A stretch of 15,114 nt of DNA, from positions 1 through 15,114 of the forward strand of contig JAHENP010000333.1 of NCBI GenBank assembly GCA_018609965.1. The letters are read 5' to 3'. How positions within the stretch are numbered: the stretch's first letter is position 1; every line of letters begins with the position of its first letter. Below are positions 1 to 7,444 of the stretch, one piece after another. Position numbers and translations under genes: made by a program. The notes under the pieces were generated by a model. It was not told the origin of the DNA. It ran no database searches and saw only the letters and a program-made list of their open reading frames with translations. This DNA comes from Haloferacaceae archaeon (GTDB taxonomy: Archaea > Halobacteriota > Halobacteria > Halobacteriales > Haloferacaceae).

Positions 1-205
1 AGAGCTGCGCCGCCGAGAGAATCTGTTTTAATACTTTTTTATCTGTTCTGATCTGATTCAACACTAATCAAATTCATAATAATAGCAGAATACAAACTAA
101 CCGTTCGGTCGTGCAGAGTCTGAACAGGTGTGGATGTGAATACGTATAGCGAAATTTGATTTACTGACCGGTGTCTTGTGGGCCAAGCAGAGATCTTCTC
201 GTGAC

Positions 206-227
206 GGGTTCACCCGTTCGTGAACCC
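206..227. repeat. Perfect inverted repeat, 8-bp stem with 6-nt loop
   Basis: GGGTTCAC at 206-213 is followed by six bases and then its exact reverse complement GTGAACCC at 220-227. It could form a hairpin in RNA or be an operator for a dimeric regulator. It lies about 60-70 bp upstream of the TATA-like element at 275-290. No poly-T tract follows on either strand, so a terminator is less likely. Confidence 0.55.
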
Positions 228-274
228 ACTCACTGCGAGATCGACCCGGTTTCCTGTCTTAACACATTAGGACA

Positions 275-290
275 TGAAAGTAGTTTATAA
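275..290 (+). promoter_or_regulatory. Candidate archaeal BRE/TATA promoter element (plus strand)
   Basis: GAAAGTAGTTTATAA combines a purine-rich BRE-like stretch with a TTTATAA box, close to strong haloarchaeal promoters. Transcription would be expected to start about 25 bp downstream, near 312. A GTG at 313 opens a 22-codon frame ending in TAA at 379-381 that contains a C-x-x-C pair, so a leaderless micro-ORF or a small RNA are both possible. No convincing larger gene follows before 1089. The call rests on sequence resemblance only. Confidence 0.35.
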
Positions 291-669
291 CAGAGATCGC
301 CCAATCTCGGGAGTGAACTGCCGGATACCAGTCGTCTCACGCCCACGATGCCGGCAGTGTCCTCCCCGAATCCGTGAGTAAGCCTCGAATCTGCATCGCA
401 GTCGGACTCACAGACGGGCTGACTCCCTGCGGGATCGGAGTCTGGTCTGGATGGGACCCCGAAGAACATCTCCACTCAGTAAACCGTTTGTCGCGATACA
501 AATTCTGCAGCACCACCCACCCCGAGTCACACGACTGGACGGTTACAGGAAGAACGCTCACGCCGACAACGTCACACCGCTCGTCAAGCTGTGTGTCAGA
601 AACAGTCCCGCGGTCGCGTGCGGTCCCAGGGGTCGGCACCCGTTTGGGTACTCCGCGGTAGGTGTTCGC

Positions 670-948
670 TCAGGGGTCGTACTTCCACTGTGTACTCTCA
701 CGGTCGGGGTCTCGGTAGTAGAGGATCGTCGCGCCGATCCCGACCGCAGTGAGGAGTTGTACACCGGAGACGATCCAGAAGAACGGGACGAACAGCTGAC
801 CACTCGGCGGACCCAACGCCGAGGGGACAATCAGTGTCGCTGCTGCGACAAACAACAGTGTGAGGACAATCGCCCACCCTCGGCGCGGGAGGTAGCTCGC
901 CAGACCTGGCACACCACTATAGAGGGAGCCAGAGGCGTTAATCCCCAC
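670..948 (-). CDS. Small two-helix integral membrane protein, unknown function
   Basis: The product is up to 92 residues. It has two clear hydrophobic helices, at about residues 24-43 and 50-77, separated by a short loop containing PSALGPPSG. An Arg-Arg pair precedes the first helix, and the C-terminal tail after YYRDP is polar and acidic. This is the usual form of the many uncharacterised small haloarchaeal membrane proteins; I do not recognise the family. The frame opens at a GTG at 948. A second GTG at 912 gives an 80-residue product beginning MPGLASYLPRRGW and has a weak TATA-like GATTAAC about 27 bp upstream, so the shorter leaderless form is plausible. The neighbouring zinc-ribbon gene is divergent. 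Confidence 0.6.
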   Translation of the reverse strand: MGINASGSLYSGVPGLASYLPRRGWAIVLTLLFVAAATLIVPSALGPPSGQLFVPFFWIVSGVQLLTAVGIGATILYYRDPDRESTQWKYDP

Positions 949-1088
949 GGTCCCGTCAACTCGCCTGACACGGCTGCCCGTCGTCCCTTCCTAGGGTGGG
1001 TCCCAGTGACGGCGACAGGGCGGCAGTCGCTGTCGAAGTCGGTCGAGAGAGCACAACGTGTATCTGACAGCCGTGTCGTCAAGGTCGC

Positions 1089-1406
1089 ATGCAGTTCTGT
1101 GACGAGTGTGGATCGCTGATGCACACACAAGACGATAGGTGGGTGTGTCGATCCTGTGAGAACGAGGCGCCGCGGGACTCGCAGGTAGAGGCGGCGATGA
1201 CGACACGGGACGGACAACAGGACGACGGGGCACCCGCCGTGGCCGACGCGACGCAGGACGCCACCGAGACGATGGCGGAGTCGTGTCCGGCAGACGACTG
1301 TGACAGCGACCGGGCGAACTACGAGATGCTCCCGAAGCCGGGTGGGTCCTACGAGGTTCGGTTGTTCACCTGCGTCGAGTGTGGCCAGAAGTGGCGCGAG
1401 TCTTAA
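1089..1406 (+). CDS. TFS/RpoM-like zinc-ribbon transcription factor (RPA12/RPB9/TFIIS family paralogue)
   Basis: This 105-residue protein has the two-zinc-ribbon layout of archaeal transcript cleavage factor TFS and the RNA polymerase subunits RPA12/RPB9/RPC11. The N-terminal ribbon is C4-x2-C7 with C20-x2-C23. A flexible acidic linker spans about residues 25-62. The C-terminal ribbon is C66-x4-C71 with C95-x2-C98, ending in the typical GQKWRES. In canonical TFS a loop carries an Asp-Glu pair that reaches the polymerase active site and promotes RNA cleavage. Here the corresponding loop reads KPGGSYE and has no Asp-Glu pair. The protein may therefore bind polymerase without stimulating cleavage, or regulate it. 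A TATA-like GTGTATCT lies about 27 bp upstream of the ATG, suggesting a leaderless message. The gene converges on the TbsP-like gene. Confidence 0.88.
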   Translation: MQFCDECGSLMHTQDDRWVCRSCENEAPRDSQVEAAMTTRDGQQDDGAPAVADATQDATETMAESCPADDCDSDRANYEMLPKPGGSYEVRLFTCVECGQKWRES

Positions 1407-1440
1407 CGCGACGCCTCACGCGACGCCTCACGCGTCGCTG
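1406..1440. repeat. Short tandem repeat at a convergent gene junction
   Basis: ACGCGACGCCTC occurs twice in tandem at 1406-1417 and 1418-1429, followed by a related ACGCGTCGCTG at 1430-1440. The repeat spans the 21-bp gap between two convergent stop codons and runs into the end of the minus-strand coding sequence. It may reflect replication slippage. It does not form a strong hairpin, so I do not call it a terminator. Confidence 0.5.
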
Positions 1441-2228
1441 AGCACGTCGGCGAGTTCCGTGGGCGTCGCGTCGACGAACGCGTCGGTGAGAGCGAGCTCC
1501 TCACGCGGTCGCCCGACGTTCGTCTGGAGCGCGTGTGTCTCCACGACGCCGGCCGCCTCCAGCTTCGACTTGCGACGGGACACCGTCGCCTGTGACGCGA
1601 AGCCGACATCCTCCATCGTCTGGCGGACCCGGTACTGTTCGCTCCCGTGACGGGCGCCCGCGAGGACGAACGCGCCGCTGGCCTCTGACAACGACACTGT
1701 CTCGACATCTTCCAACGCCGTGAGGATCGCGCCGACATCGTCGGCGACGGCCTCGCCGAGTGACGACGAGACGAGTTCGAGCATCGCCGTCCGCGGCGGC
1801 GCTCTAAACAACGCCTGCTCTGCGCTCTCGAATGCCGACTCGTACAGGTCGGTCAGCTCCCTTGTCAGTGTCTCGCCGGGGACGAGACCGGCGACCCCCG
1901 TCTCCGTCTGTGTGACGACGACGACTCCGTCGGGGACAATCAACAGTGTCGCGTCCAGTTCCGCGGGGAGATACCGGACCGGTCCGTCTGTCCCGGTCGC
2001 GACGGCGTCCGCGAGACGTGTCGCGATCGGGACTTGATCTTTGAACCACTTCGACGCCTCGTGTCCCGTGAACAGTCGAACACCGTCTGCGGCGCCGTCG
2101 GTGGCCAACTCGACAAGCGGAGGGACGAGACTCGCTGTCGGGGTGACGACCAACGGCTGTTCCGTGCCGTTGTCGATTGTCTCCCGGAGCAACGCCGTCA
2201 GGTCCGCACAGAAAATATCTCTTTCCAT
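1428..2228 (-). CDS. TbsP-like (DUF5821-type) haloarchaeal transcriptional regulator
   Basis: The product is 266 residues. The N-terminal two thirds form an alpha/beta domain of alternating hydrophobic strands, for example PLVVTPTASLVPPLVE and DATLLIVPDGVVVV, with a W-F pair near residues 61-62. The C-terminal part, about residues 195-247, is a winged helix-turn-helix with a putative recognition helix SQATVSRRKSKLEAAGVV and a wing around NVGRPREEL. This layout matches my recollection of the haloarchaeal TbsP/DUF5821 family, in which Haloferax TbsP (trmB suppressor) was linked to control of gapII and sugar metabolism; the family name is from memory and the local target is unknown. GGAGGT directly abuts the ATG, too close for a normal ribosome site, so translation is probably leaderless. 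The gene lies downstream of, and on the same strand as, the His/Cys-repeat gene, 123 bp away. Confidence 0.75.
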   Translation of the reverse strand: MERDIFCADLTALLRETIDNGTEQPLVVTPTASLVPPLVELATDGAADGVRLFTGHEASKWFKDQVPIATRLADAVATGTDGPVRYLPAELDATLLIVPDGVVVVTQTETGVAGLVPGETLTRELTDLYESAFESAEQALFRAPPRTAMLELVSSSLGEAVADDVGAILTALEDVETVSLSEASGAFVLAGARHGSEQYRVRQTMEDVGFASQATVSRRKSKLEAAGVVETHALQTNVGRPREELALTDAFVDATPTELADVLSDA

Positions 2229-2351
2229 ACCTCCATATTACTCCCGCTACAGTACAAGAACCCATCGGACGAGAACACGCGTCCGGTTCCCGAGTCCGTC
2301 TCGAATGGTCCGTCGGCGCGTCGACGTGCGGCGACCGGTGTCGCCGGGTGG

Positions 2352-2909
2352 TCACCGCGTCTCGGAGCCAGAGAACGCCTCGGAGTCATCGAGATACGTG
2401 CGGCAGGTGTCGAGGCTACAGGGCGTGTAGAACGCAGTCGCGGTCTCTGCCAGTTCGATCACCCGCCAGGCGTTGCTCGGGGTGTGTGCGCGACACGCCG
2501 CGGCCGGCTCCGGGCTGTCGGTGTCCGGGCGGTGGAGTGCGTCACCGCCCGGTGCCGTCACCACCGGGCAGTCGTAGTCGGCGAGCCACGCCGGCGACTC
2601 CGGTGTGTCGTCGGTGGCCACGTCGACCTCCGCGAGATACGGCGCACACTCCTCGTAGCTACACGCTCGGTAGCTCTGTGGGACATCGTCGACCGGAACC
2701 GTCTCCCACTGTGCGGCGACCGTCTCACAGGCAGTTCCCGTCCCGTCGGGCGACGGACGGTGGACTGTCCGGCCCCCTAATGCGACGCTCACGCGCTGGG
2801 GGCTCGTTTCCGCGGCCGAAGGCTCTGGTGTGTCGTCGGATGTGTGCAAGCTACCAGTTCCAAGCGACTGTCGTACGTCTATCCTGCGATTTCGTTCGGG
2901 GTCCCCCAT
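2352..2909 (-). CDS. Hypothetical protein with two tandem His/Cys (possible zinc) repeats
   Basis: I do not recognise a named family. Numbered from the ATG at 2909, the 185-residue protein contains an internal duplication of about 75 residues. Each copy has GG-x2-[VL]-HRP, then a Cys 11-13 residues after the His, then C-S-x3-C followed by x2-YL. The first copy uses H50, C61, C83 and C88; the second uses H126, C139, C164 and C169. One His and three Cys per copy would suit a metal site, but this is inference. The frame extends upstream to a GTG at 2969; those extra 20 residues lack the acidic character of the rest, so I prefer the ATG. No membrane segment or signal peptide is visible. It lies just downstream of the giant kinase on the same strand, so they may be co-transcribed. 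Confidence 0.72.
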   Translation of the reverse strand: MGDPERNRRIDVRQSLGTGSLHTSDDTPEPSAAETSPQRVSVALGGRTVHRPSPDGTGTACETVAAQWETVPVDDVPQSYRACSYEECAPYLAEVDVATDDTPESPAWLADYDCPVVTAPGGDALHRPDTDSPEPAAACRAHTPSNAWRVIELAETATAFYTPCSLDTCRTYLDDSEAFSGSETR

Positions 2910-2978
2910 CCCACCGTGTCCGTTGTTCTGCAGACGCAGCGTGAAGCTGTCGGTGAACGATAGCGTCACAGCGTGTGT

Positions 2979-2993
2979 CGGGTCACCGACCCG
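2979..2993 (-). repeat. Perfect 6-bp hairpin after the kinase stop codon
   Basis: CGGGTC, a three-base loop and GACCCG form a perfect short stem between the end of the giant kinase gene and the His/Cys-repeat gene. It could be an RNA-processing or weak termination signal. No T-rich tract follows on the minus strand, so intrinsic termination is doubtful. Confidence 0.35.
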
Positions 2994-3028
2994 TCAGGGT
3001 AGGGCCGTCCGTCGGCACACGACCCGCG

Positions 3029-6000
3029 TCAGTCGGGAGGACCGGAGACAGTGAGACGGCCACGGGCCTCCGTCGGGAGGCGGAGAGAGACACACGTGCC
3101 GTCACCCGTCTCGACGGAGATGTCGCCGCCGGCCTGCGTGACGATCATCCGGACCATCCACAGTCCGAGTCCCCGACCATGTGTCAGGGGGGTCTCTTCG
3201 CCGGTTTCGAGCACCTCCGCCTCGATGTCCGGCATCCCTGGGCCGTCGTCACACACGTCGATCTCGATCCACCCGCCGGCGGGGGTCGTGGCCGTGACCG
3301 CCAGTGACGGGTCGTCGGTCGCGCCGGCCGCGTTCTGGAGCAGTTCGTGGACGGCCCTGGAGACGCTCGCCGGGACCTCCGTCGAGCCGTCTTTGAGTTC
3401 CGTATCGACCGTTACCGACGGGTACTCTTCCCGGGCCGTCTCCACGGCGTCGGCAACCAGTTCGTCGAGTCGCCGCTCCGGTCGTTCGCCCGGCTCCCTC
3501 TGGAGCACCTGCCGAATCTCTTTCACTCGGTCGGTCATCGACCGCCACCGGCCGAGGATGCGGTCGACCCGCTCGAACTGCTCGCGTCTCGTCTCCGGGT
3601 CGGACTCGTCGACCATCAGCTCCGTCCAGCCGTGGACCTTGCCCAGATCGTTCCGCATGTTGTGACGCAACACTCGTTGAACAACCTCCAGGTGTTGCCG
3701 GCGACGGCGTTGGACCGTCACGTCGCGTCCCTCAGCGACCAACAACACCACCTCCCCGTCGTCGTCGCGAACGGGTTTCAACGAGAAGTCGATCGTCGCC
3801 AGTCCGTCCGTGCCGCGTACCTCGCCCTCGTAGCGAACGAATCCCCCGCTGCTGGCCCGGTCGATTGCGTTCCGAATCCGGTCGTACGCCGCATCCGAGT
3901 GGTTCCACCACAGCGCGTCTGAGAACTGTTCGCCGACGATCTCGTCGCGTTCGATCCCGCCGAACTCAAGTGCCGCTTCGTTGGCCTCGATCACCGTTCC
4001 GTCGGGGCGGAGCAGTCCCGTGAACTGGAACGTCTGGTTGAAGATGCTCTCGAACCGGCGGATGCGTTGTTTCGTCTCGGTCACGTCACGCAGGTACAAC
4101 AACATCCCGTCGATGGCGTCGTCACCGAGCATGTTCTGGCAGTGGATCTGGAGGTTGCGCCACTCGTCACCGGCCGCTCGGAACCGACACTCCGTCTCCA
4201 CCTCGCTCCCGTCGACGGCGGCGTAGAACGACTCTATCGTCGCCTCGCGTTCGTCCGAGTGGACGTAGTCGAAAAGGTTCTCATCGGTCAGCGTCTCCGG
4301 GTCGTACCCCAGCACCCGTTCAGCCGAGCCGCTGGCGTACGTGACCCGGCCGTCCGTGTCGAGGATCGTCACCACGTCCTCCGACTCCTCGACGAACCGC
4401 TCCGTCCGTCGACGTTGTCGCCGTCGGTCGGTCAGGTCGCGCGCGACGACGGCGTAGCCACGGAACGTTCCGTCCTCGTCTTCGAGTGACGCGTACCGCA
4501 CGTCGGCGTAGAACGGTGATCCGTCGGCACGGGCGTACCACCCTTCGTCGGAGCTCTCGCCGGCGATTCGTGCCTGTTGTAACAGCCGTTCTGTCAGCTC
4601 CTGGCGGTCTTCGGTGAGCAGTTCCGCGGCCGTCATTCCCGTCGCGTTGTTCGACTCGTAGCCGAACATCGACTCCGCGCCGGCGTTCCACCGCTGCACC
4701 CGGCCATCGTCGTCGAGCACGACGAAGGCGTACTCGTCGAGGCTGTCGATCAGCAGTCGGAGCTGTTCCCGTTCCTCAGACAGTTCCGCCCGGGCCGCCT
4801 CGCGGTCGATCTCGTAGCCGATCCACCGGCGCAACAGGTCGACGAACGATTTTTCCGTCGGCGAGAACGGCCGGTCGCGAGTCGTAGACGCGGCGAAACA
4901 GACCGTCCCGTGGACACCCCCGCCGACTCGGATTGGGCCACCGACGTACGACTCCAACGCGAACCGTTCGTAGGCGGGGTCGTCCGCCCACCCCTCCGCG
5001 GTGGCGTCGTGGATCGTCACCAACTCGTCTCGTTCGATCGTCCGGCGACAGTACGACTCCGGGAGTGGACACGATGCGCCGGGTTGGAGCCCCTCGTGGT
5101 CGCCGTGTGCACGGGTGACCGTCTGTGTCCCGTCACCGGTGCCGTCGGTCTCGATCTCGGTGATAAAGCCGTACGACAGTTCGAGGTAGTCGGTGCCAGC
5201 TTCGAGCAACGCGTCGATCTTCTCGGGCCGCGACAGCGACTGATCTGTCGTCACCTCGTACATCCGTTGGAGCACCTCGACGGTCGCCCGTTGGCGGCGT
5301 TCCCGCTCCAGCCGGTCCGTCTCGTCACGGACGGTACACACCAGTCGGCCGTCGTCGAGTCGCGTCAGCGATAGCTCCGCCGGGAACGTCGACCCGTCCG
5401 GTCGGGAGCCGGTGACCATCCCTTGCCACGTCCCGTCTGTCTCCAGCGTGGGGAACGCCTCGCTTTCGAGCCGGCGCACCTCGTCGTCGTCGTACAACAC
5501 ACGCCAACTCTCGCCGAGCAGGTCCGTTCGGTCGTCGAGCCCGTACATCTCGGCGTGCGTCTCGTCGGCGTAGACGTACGCTTCACCGTCGAGGATCGCG
5601 ACCCCGTCACTGGCCGCCTCGACGGCCCGTTGGAACGACTCCAGTTGGCGACGGCGCTCCGTCCGGTCGGTCACGTCACGAAGTACACCCGCCGTCCCGC
5701 GAAACTCCCCGTTGCCGATCACCGCCAGCCGGTTCTCGACGACCGCCCGGTCGCCGTCGGCCGTCTGGAGTTCGAACTCCGCGGTGGTGGACCGTTCGTC
5801 GCTCTCGAGCAGTCCCTCGATTTGCTCGCGGATTCGGGCAACGTCCGCCGCACTCATCCCGACGGAGGGGGACTCGCCGACGACCTCCTGTCCGTAGCCG
5901 AACTCCCGGCGTGCCGCTTCGTTGACGTAGCTGAACCGGCCATCTGCGTCGAGCGCGTACACCGGATCGTCGACGGCTTCGAGGATCGTCTCGTAGCGTT

Positions 6001-6997
6001 CCAGCTCCTCGATCCGCTGACGGCGTTCGATCTCGCGACCGACCCAGTCGGCAATCAGCTCCGCGAACTCCAGTTCGTCGGGGTCGAACGCCCGGTCACG
6101 CGGCGTCGCCGATGAGAAACTCACCGTCGCGTACGTCTCGCCGTCGACCGTCACCGGAACACCGAGATACGCCCGGACGGTGTCGGCCGCCGGGTGTGAG
6201 TCGTGATCGTTCGTCACGTCGGCGAACGCGGTCGGCGCCGTGTCGTTCTCGACTGTCGCCGCGTGCGTCTCCGCCAACTCGGAGACGGCACCGACCTCGT
6301 GTGTGTCGGTCGGGTCGACGGCTGTCATCACCTCGTGGTCCGTCCCGTCGACGCGAGCGAGGAGTCCGGCGTCGAGGTCGACGTACGCACACCCCAGCGA
6401 GAGGAGTCGTTCGACCGTCTCGGTGAACGACCCGTCGTCGACCGTCGCCTCGTGGAGTCGGCGGAGTGCACTGGTGTCGACGCTCGCTCGGGGGTCGAGA
6501 GACGCTTCGGAGTCGTGAGACTGGCTGCCGTCGACTCCCATATCTGCGTCGACTCCGGGGGTGCGGTCAGTGTCCACGTCAGCGAGAACACGTTCGAGGT
6601 GTGTCGCGACCGTCTCGACGAGCGCGACGGCCTCGTCGCCGAACCCGTCGGTGGTCTGGGTCGCGACCTCGATGGCGGTCCGGTCGTCGACGGGGACGAG
6701 TAGTTCGTTCGTCGGCGACCCGTCCGGCTGGCCGTCGAGTGTCGACTCCGCCGGCAGCCCGGTCTCCGAGAGCCGCCGAGACGCGAGTGTCGGACGGTCT
6801 GGGGGTGAGGCGTCGCCCGCCACTGTCCAGTCGTCGCCGTCGGCCACCCAGACACGCACCGTCGGGTCGTCGAACGGGAGCCGAGTCAGTTCCGCCGTCC
6901 GCCGGACTGCGTCTCGTCTCGTCTCCGAGGCGTAGAGTTCGTCGACCCGGCGCAGACAACGACCGAGATCGGAGTGAAAGGCCCGTGCGGCTGTCAT
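3029..6997 (-). CDS. Giant multi-sensor histidine kinase (3 GAF + 5 PAS + HisKA-like/HATPase_c)
   Basis: This cytoplasmic sensor kinase has no membrane segment. From the ATG at 6997 it has 1322 residues. Approximate order: GAF-like 5-140, GAF 180-330, PAS 333-448, PAS 450-570, GAF 575-735, PAS 740-858, PAS 860-980, PAS 982-1098, then the transmitter. Most PAS units end in the DxTD-R/ExT-x-R type linker. The phosphoacceptor is H1112 in the haloarchaeal H-box LRHNMRND. The ATPase domain has an N-box with N1222 in ELLQNA, a G1 box DDGPGM near 1250, and a G2 box GRGLGLW near 1274, so it appears catalytically intact. The frame opens 48 bp further upstream (7045), but that stretch contains a TATTTAAA box centred 26-27 bp before the 6997 ATG, the spacing of a leaderless haloarchaeal promoter; hence the shorter start. 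No receiver domain or adjacent response regulator is present. The ligand is unknown; PAS/GAF units typically sense redox, light or small molecules. Confidence 0.92.
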   Translation of the reverse strand: MTAARAFHSDLGRCLRRVDELYASETRRDAVRRTAELTRLPFDDPTVRVWVADGDDWTVAGDASPPDRPTLASRRLSETGLPAESTLDGQPDGSPTNELLVPVDDRTAIEVATQTTDGFGDEAVALVETVATHLERVLADVDTDRTPGVDADMGVDGSQSHDSEASLDPRASVDTSALRRLHEATVDDGSFTETVERLLSLGCAYVDLDAGLLARVDGTDHEVMTAVDPTDTHEVGAVSELAETHAATVENDTAPTAFADVTNDHDSHPAADTVRAYLGVPVTVDGETYATVSFSSATPRDRAFDPDELEFAELIADWVGREIERRQRIEELERYETILEAVDDPVYALDADGRFSYVNEAARREFGYGQEVVGESPSVGMSAADVARIREQIEGLLESDERSTTAEFELQTADGDRAVVENRLAVIGNGEFRGTAGVLRDVTDRTERRRQLESFQRAVEAASDGVAILDGEAYVYADETHAEMYGLDDRTDLLGESWRVLYDDDEVRRLESEAFPTLETDGTWQGMVTGSRPDGSTFPAELSLTRLDDGRLVCTVRDETDRLERERRQRATVEVLQRMYEVTTDQSLSRPEKIDALLEAGTDYLELSYGFITEIETDGTGDGTQTVTRAHGDHEGLQPGASCPLPESYCRRTIERDELVTIHDATAEGWADDPAYERFALESYVGGPIRVGGGVHGTVCFAASTTRDRPFSPTEKSFVDLLRRWIGYEIDREAARAELSEEREQLRLLIDSLDEYAFVVLDDDGRVQRWNAGAESMFGYESNNATGMTAAELLTEDRQELTERLLQQARIAGESSDEGWYARADGSPFYADVRYASLEDEDGTFRGYAVVARDLTDRRRQRRRTERFVEESEDVVTILDTDGRVTYASGSAERVLGYDPETLTDENLFDYVHSDEREATIESFYAAVDGSEVETECRFRAAGDEWRNLQIHCQNMLGDDAIDGMLLYLRDVTETKQRIRRFESIFNQTFQFTGLLRPDGTVIEANEAALEFGGIERDEIVGEQFSDALWWNHSDAAYDRIRNAIDRASSGGFVRYEGEVRGTDGLATIDFSLKPVRDDDGEVVLLVAEGRDVTVQRRRRQHLEVVQRVLRHNMRNDLGKVHGWTELMVDESDPETRREQFERVDRILGRWRSMTDRVKEIRQVLQREPGERPERRLDELVADAVETAREEYPSVTVDTELKDGSTEVPASVSRAVHELLQNAAGATDDPSLAVTATTPAGGWIEIDVCDDGPGMPDIEAEVLETGEETPLTHGRGLGLWMVRMIVTQAGGDISVETGDGTCVSLRLPTEARGRLTVSGPPD

Positions 6998-7019
6998 GAA
7001 ACTGTCGAACGTCTCCACG

Positions 7020-7027
7020 TTTAAATA
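7020..7027 (-). promoter_or_regulatory. TATA box of the giant kinase, which decides its start codon
   Basis: On the minus strand the box reads TATTTAAA. Its centre is 26-27 bp from the ATG at 6997, the standard archaeal distance between TATA box and transcription start, so transcript and protein would begin at the same base (leaderless). If this is right, the longer start at 7045 would sit upstream of the transcript. Confidence 0.6.
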
Positions 7028-7085
7028 CCTACCGGCAATCATCATAAAAGTATTTTTTCACTCTATTATATTATTATTTCGGTTG

Positions 7086-7095
7086 TATATAATAA
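7086..7095 (+). promoter_or_regulatory. Strong TATA-like box (plus strand) in the divergent region
   Basis: TATATAATAA lies in an AT-rich island. A plus-strand transcript would be expected to start near 7117-7120 and would run through the 24-bp repeats toward the second kinase, giving a leader of about 470 nt, or it could be a separate small RNA. The AT tract also offers TATA-like sequence to the minus strand, so the direction is not certain. Confidence 0.35.
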
Positions 7096-7348
7096 CTTGT
7101 TGTGTAGCGAATCATTGGAGAGCATTAGCGGAGAGTACGACAGTAGTAGAGAGTGGTCGTACCGTGGACTCCCCCGACCGACCGCGCTCGGGTCGACTCG
7201 GCGCTTGCTCGTCGGGGTCGGGTGTTCTGTGTCGGGGATCGTATCCGCTGGGACACAGCGGTTCCAGACTCCGCAGGCGAGTTCCCTACGGGTGGTCTGG
7301 AGTGTCTCTCGCTGGCCAACCGTCTGGCAGTCTGTGTCTCCACATCTG

Positions 7349-7444
7349 CCACCTGCGAGGAGTCCGTCCACACCACCTGCGAGGAGTCCGTCCACACCAC
7401 CTGCGAGGAGTCCGTCCACACCACCTGCGAGGAGTCCGTCCACA
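7349..7444. repeat. Four perfect tandem copies of a 24-bp repeat
   Basis: The unit begins CCACCTGCGAGGAGTCCGTC and ends CACA. It is present at 7349-7372, 7373-7396, 7397-7420 and 7421-7444 with no mismatches and no spacers, so this is not a CRISPR array. The perfect identity suggests recent expansion by slippage. It lies in the leader region of the second kinase and could be a copy-number-variable regulatory site. If translated in frame with the kinase it would give the octapeptide CEESVHTT repeated, which is not obviously a protein domain. Confidence 0.9.

Larger units (their letters stand above)
1..669. other. Gene-free left flank, AT-rich at its outer edge
   Basis: I see no convincing gene in this stretch. 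Positions 20-110 are strikingly AT-rich compared with the rest of the window, which is typical of haloarchaeal promoters or of sequence left by mobile elements. The open frames crossing 230-660 on both strands are poor in Asp and Glu and rich in Ser, Arg and Thr, unlike the acidic proteins coded elsewhere here, and none resembles a family I know. Two structured elements lie inside and are listed separately: a perfect hairpin at 206-227 and a TATA-like promoter element near 275-290. No terminal inverted repeats or transposase remnant could be recognised. Confidence 0.6.

Noticed and set aside
374..661. Plus-strand frame of 95 codons
   Set aside because: Low acidity, Ser/Thr-rich and no recognisable fold. 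It is kept only as context for the micro-ORF finding.
451..1119. Plus-strand frame of 222 codons
   Set aside because: It crosses the antisense of the membrane-protein gene and the start of the TFS-like gene, with Arg/Thr/Cys-rich composition.
7349..7444. CRISPR array
   Set aside because: The four 24-bp units are directly adjacent with no spacers, and no cas genes are present.
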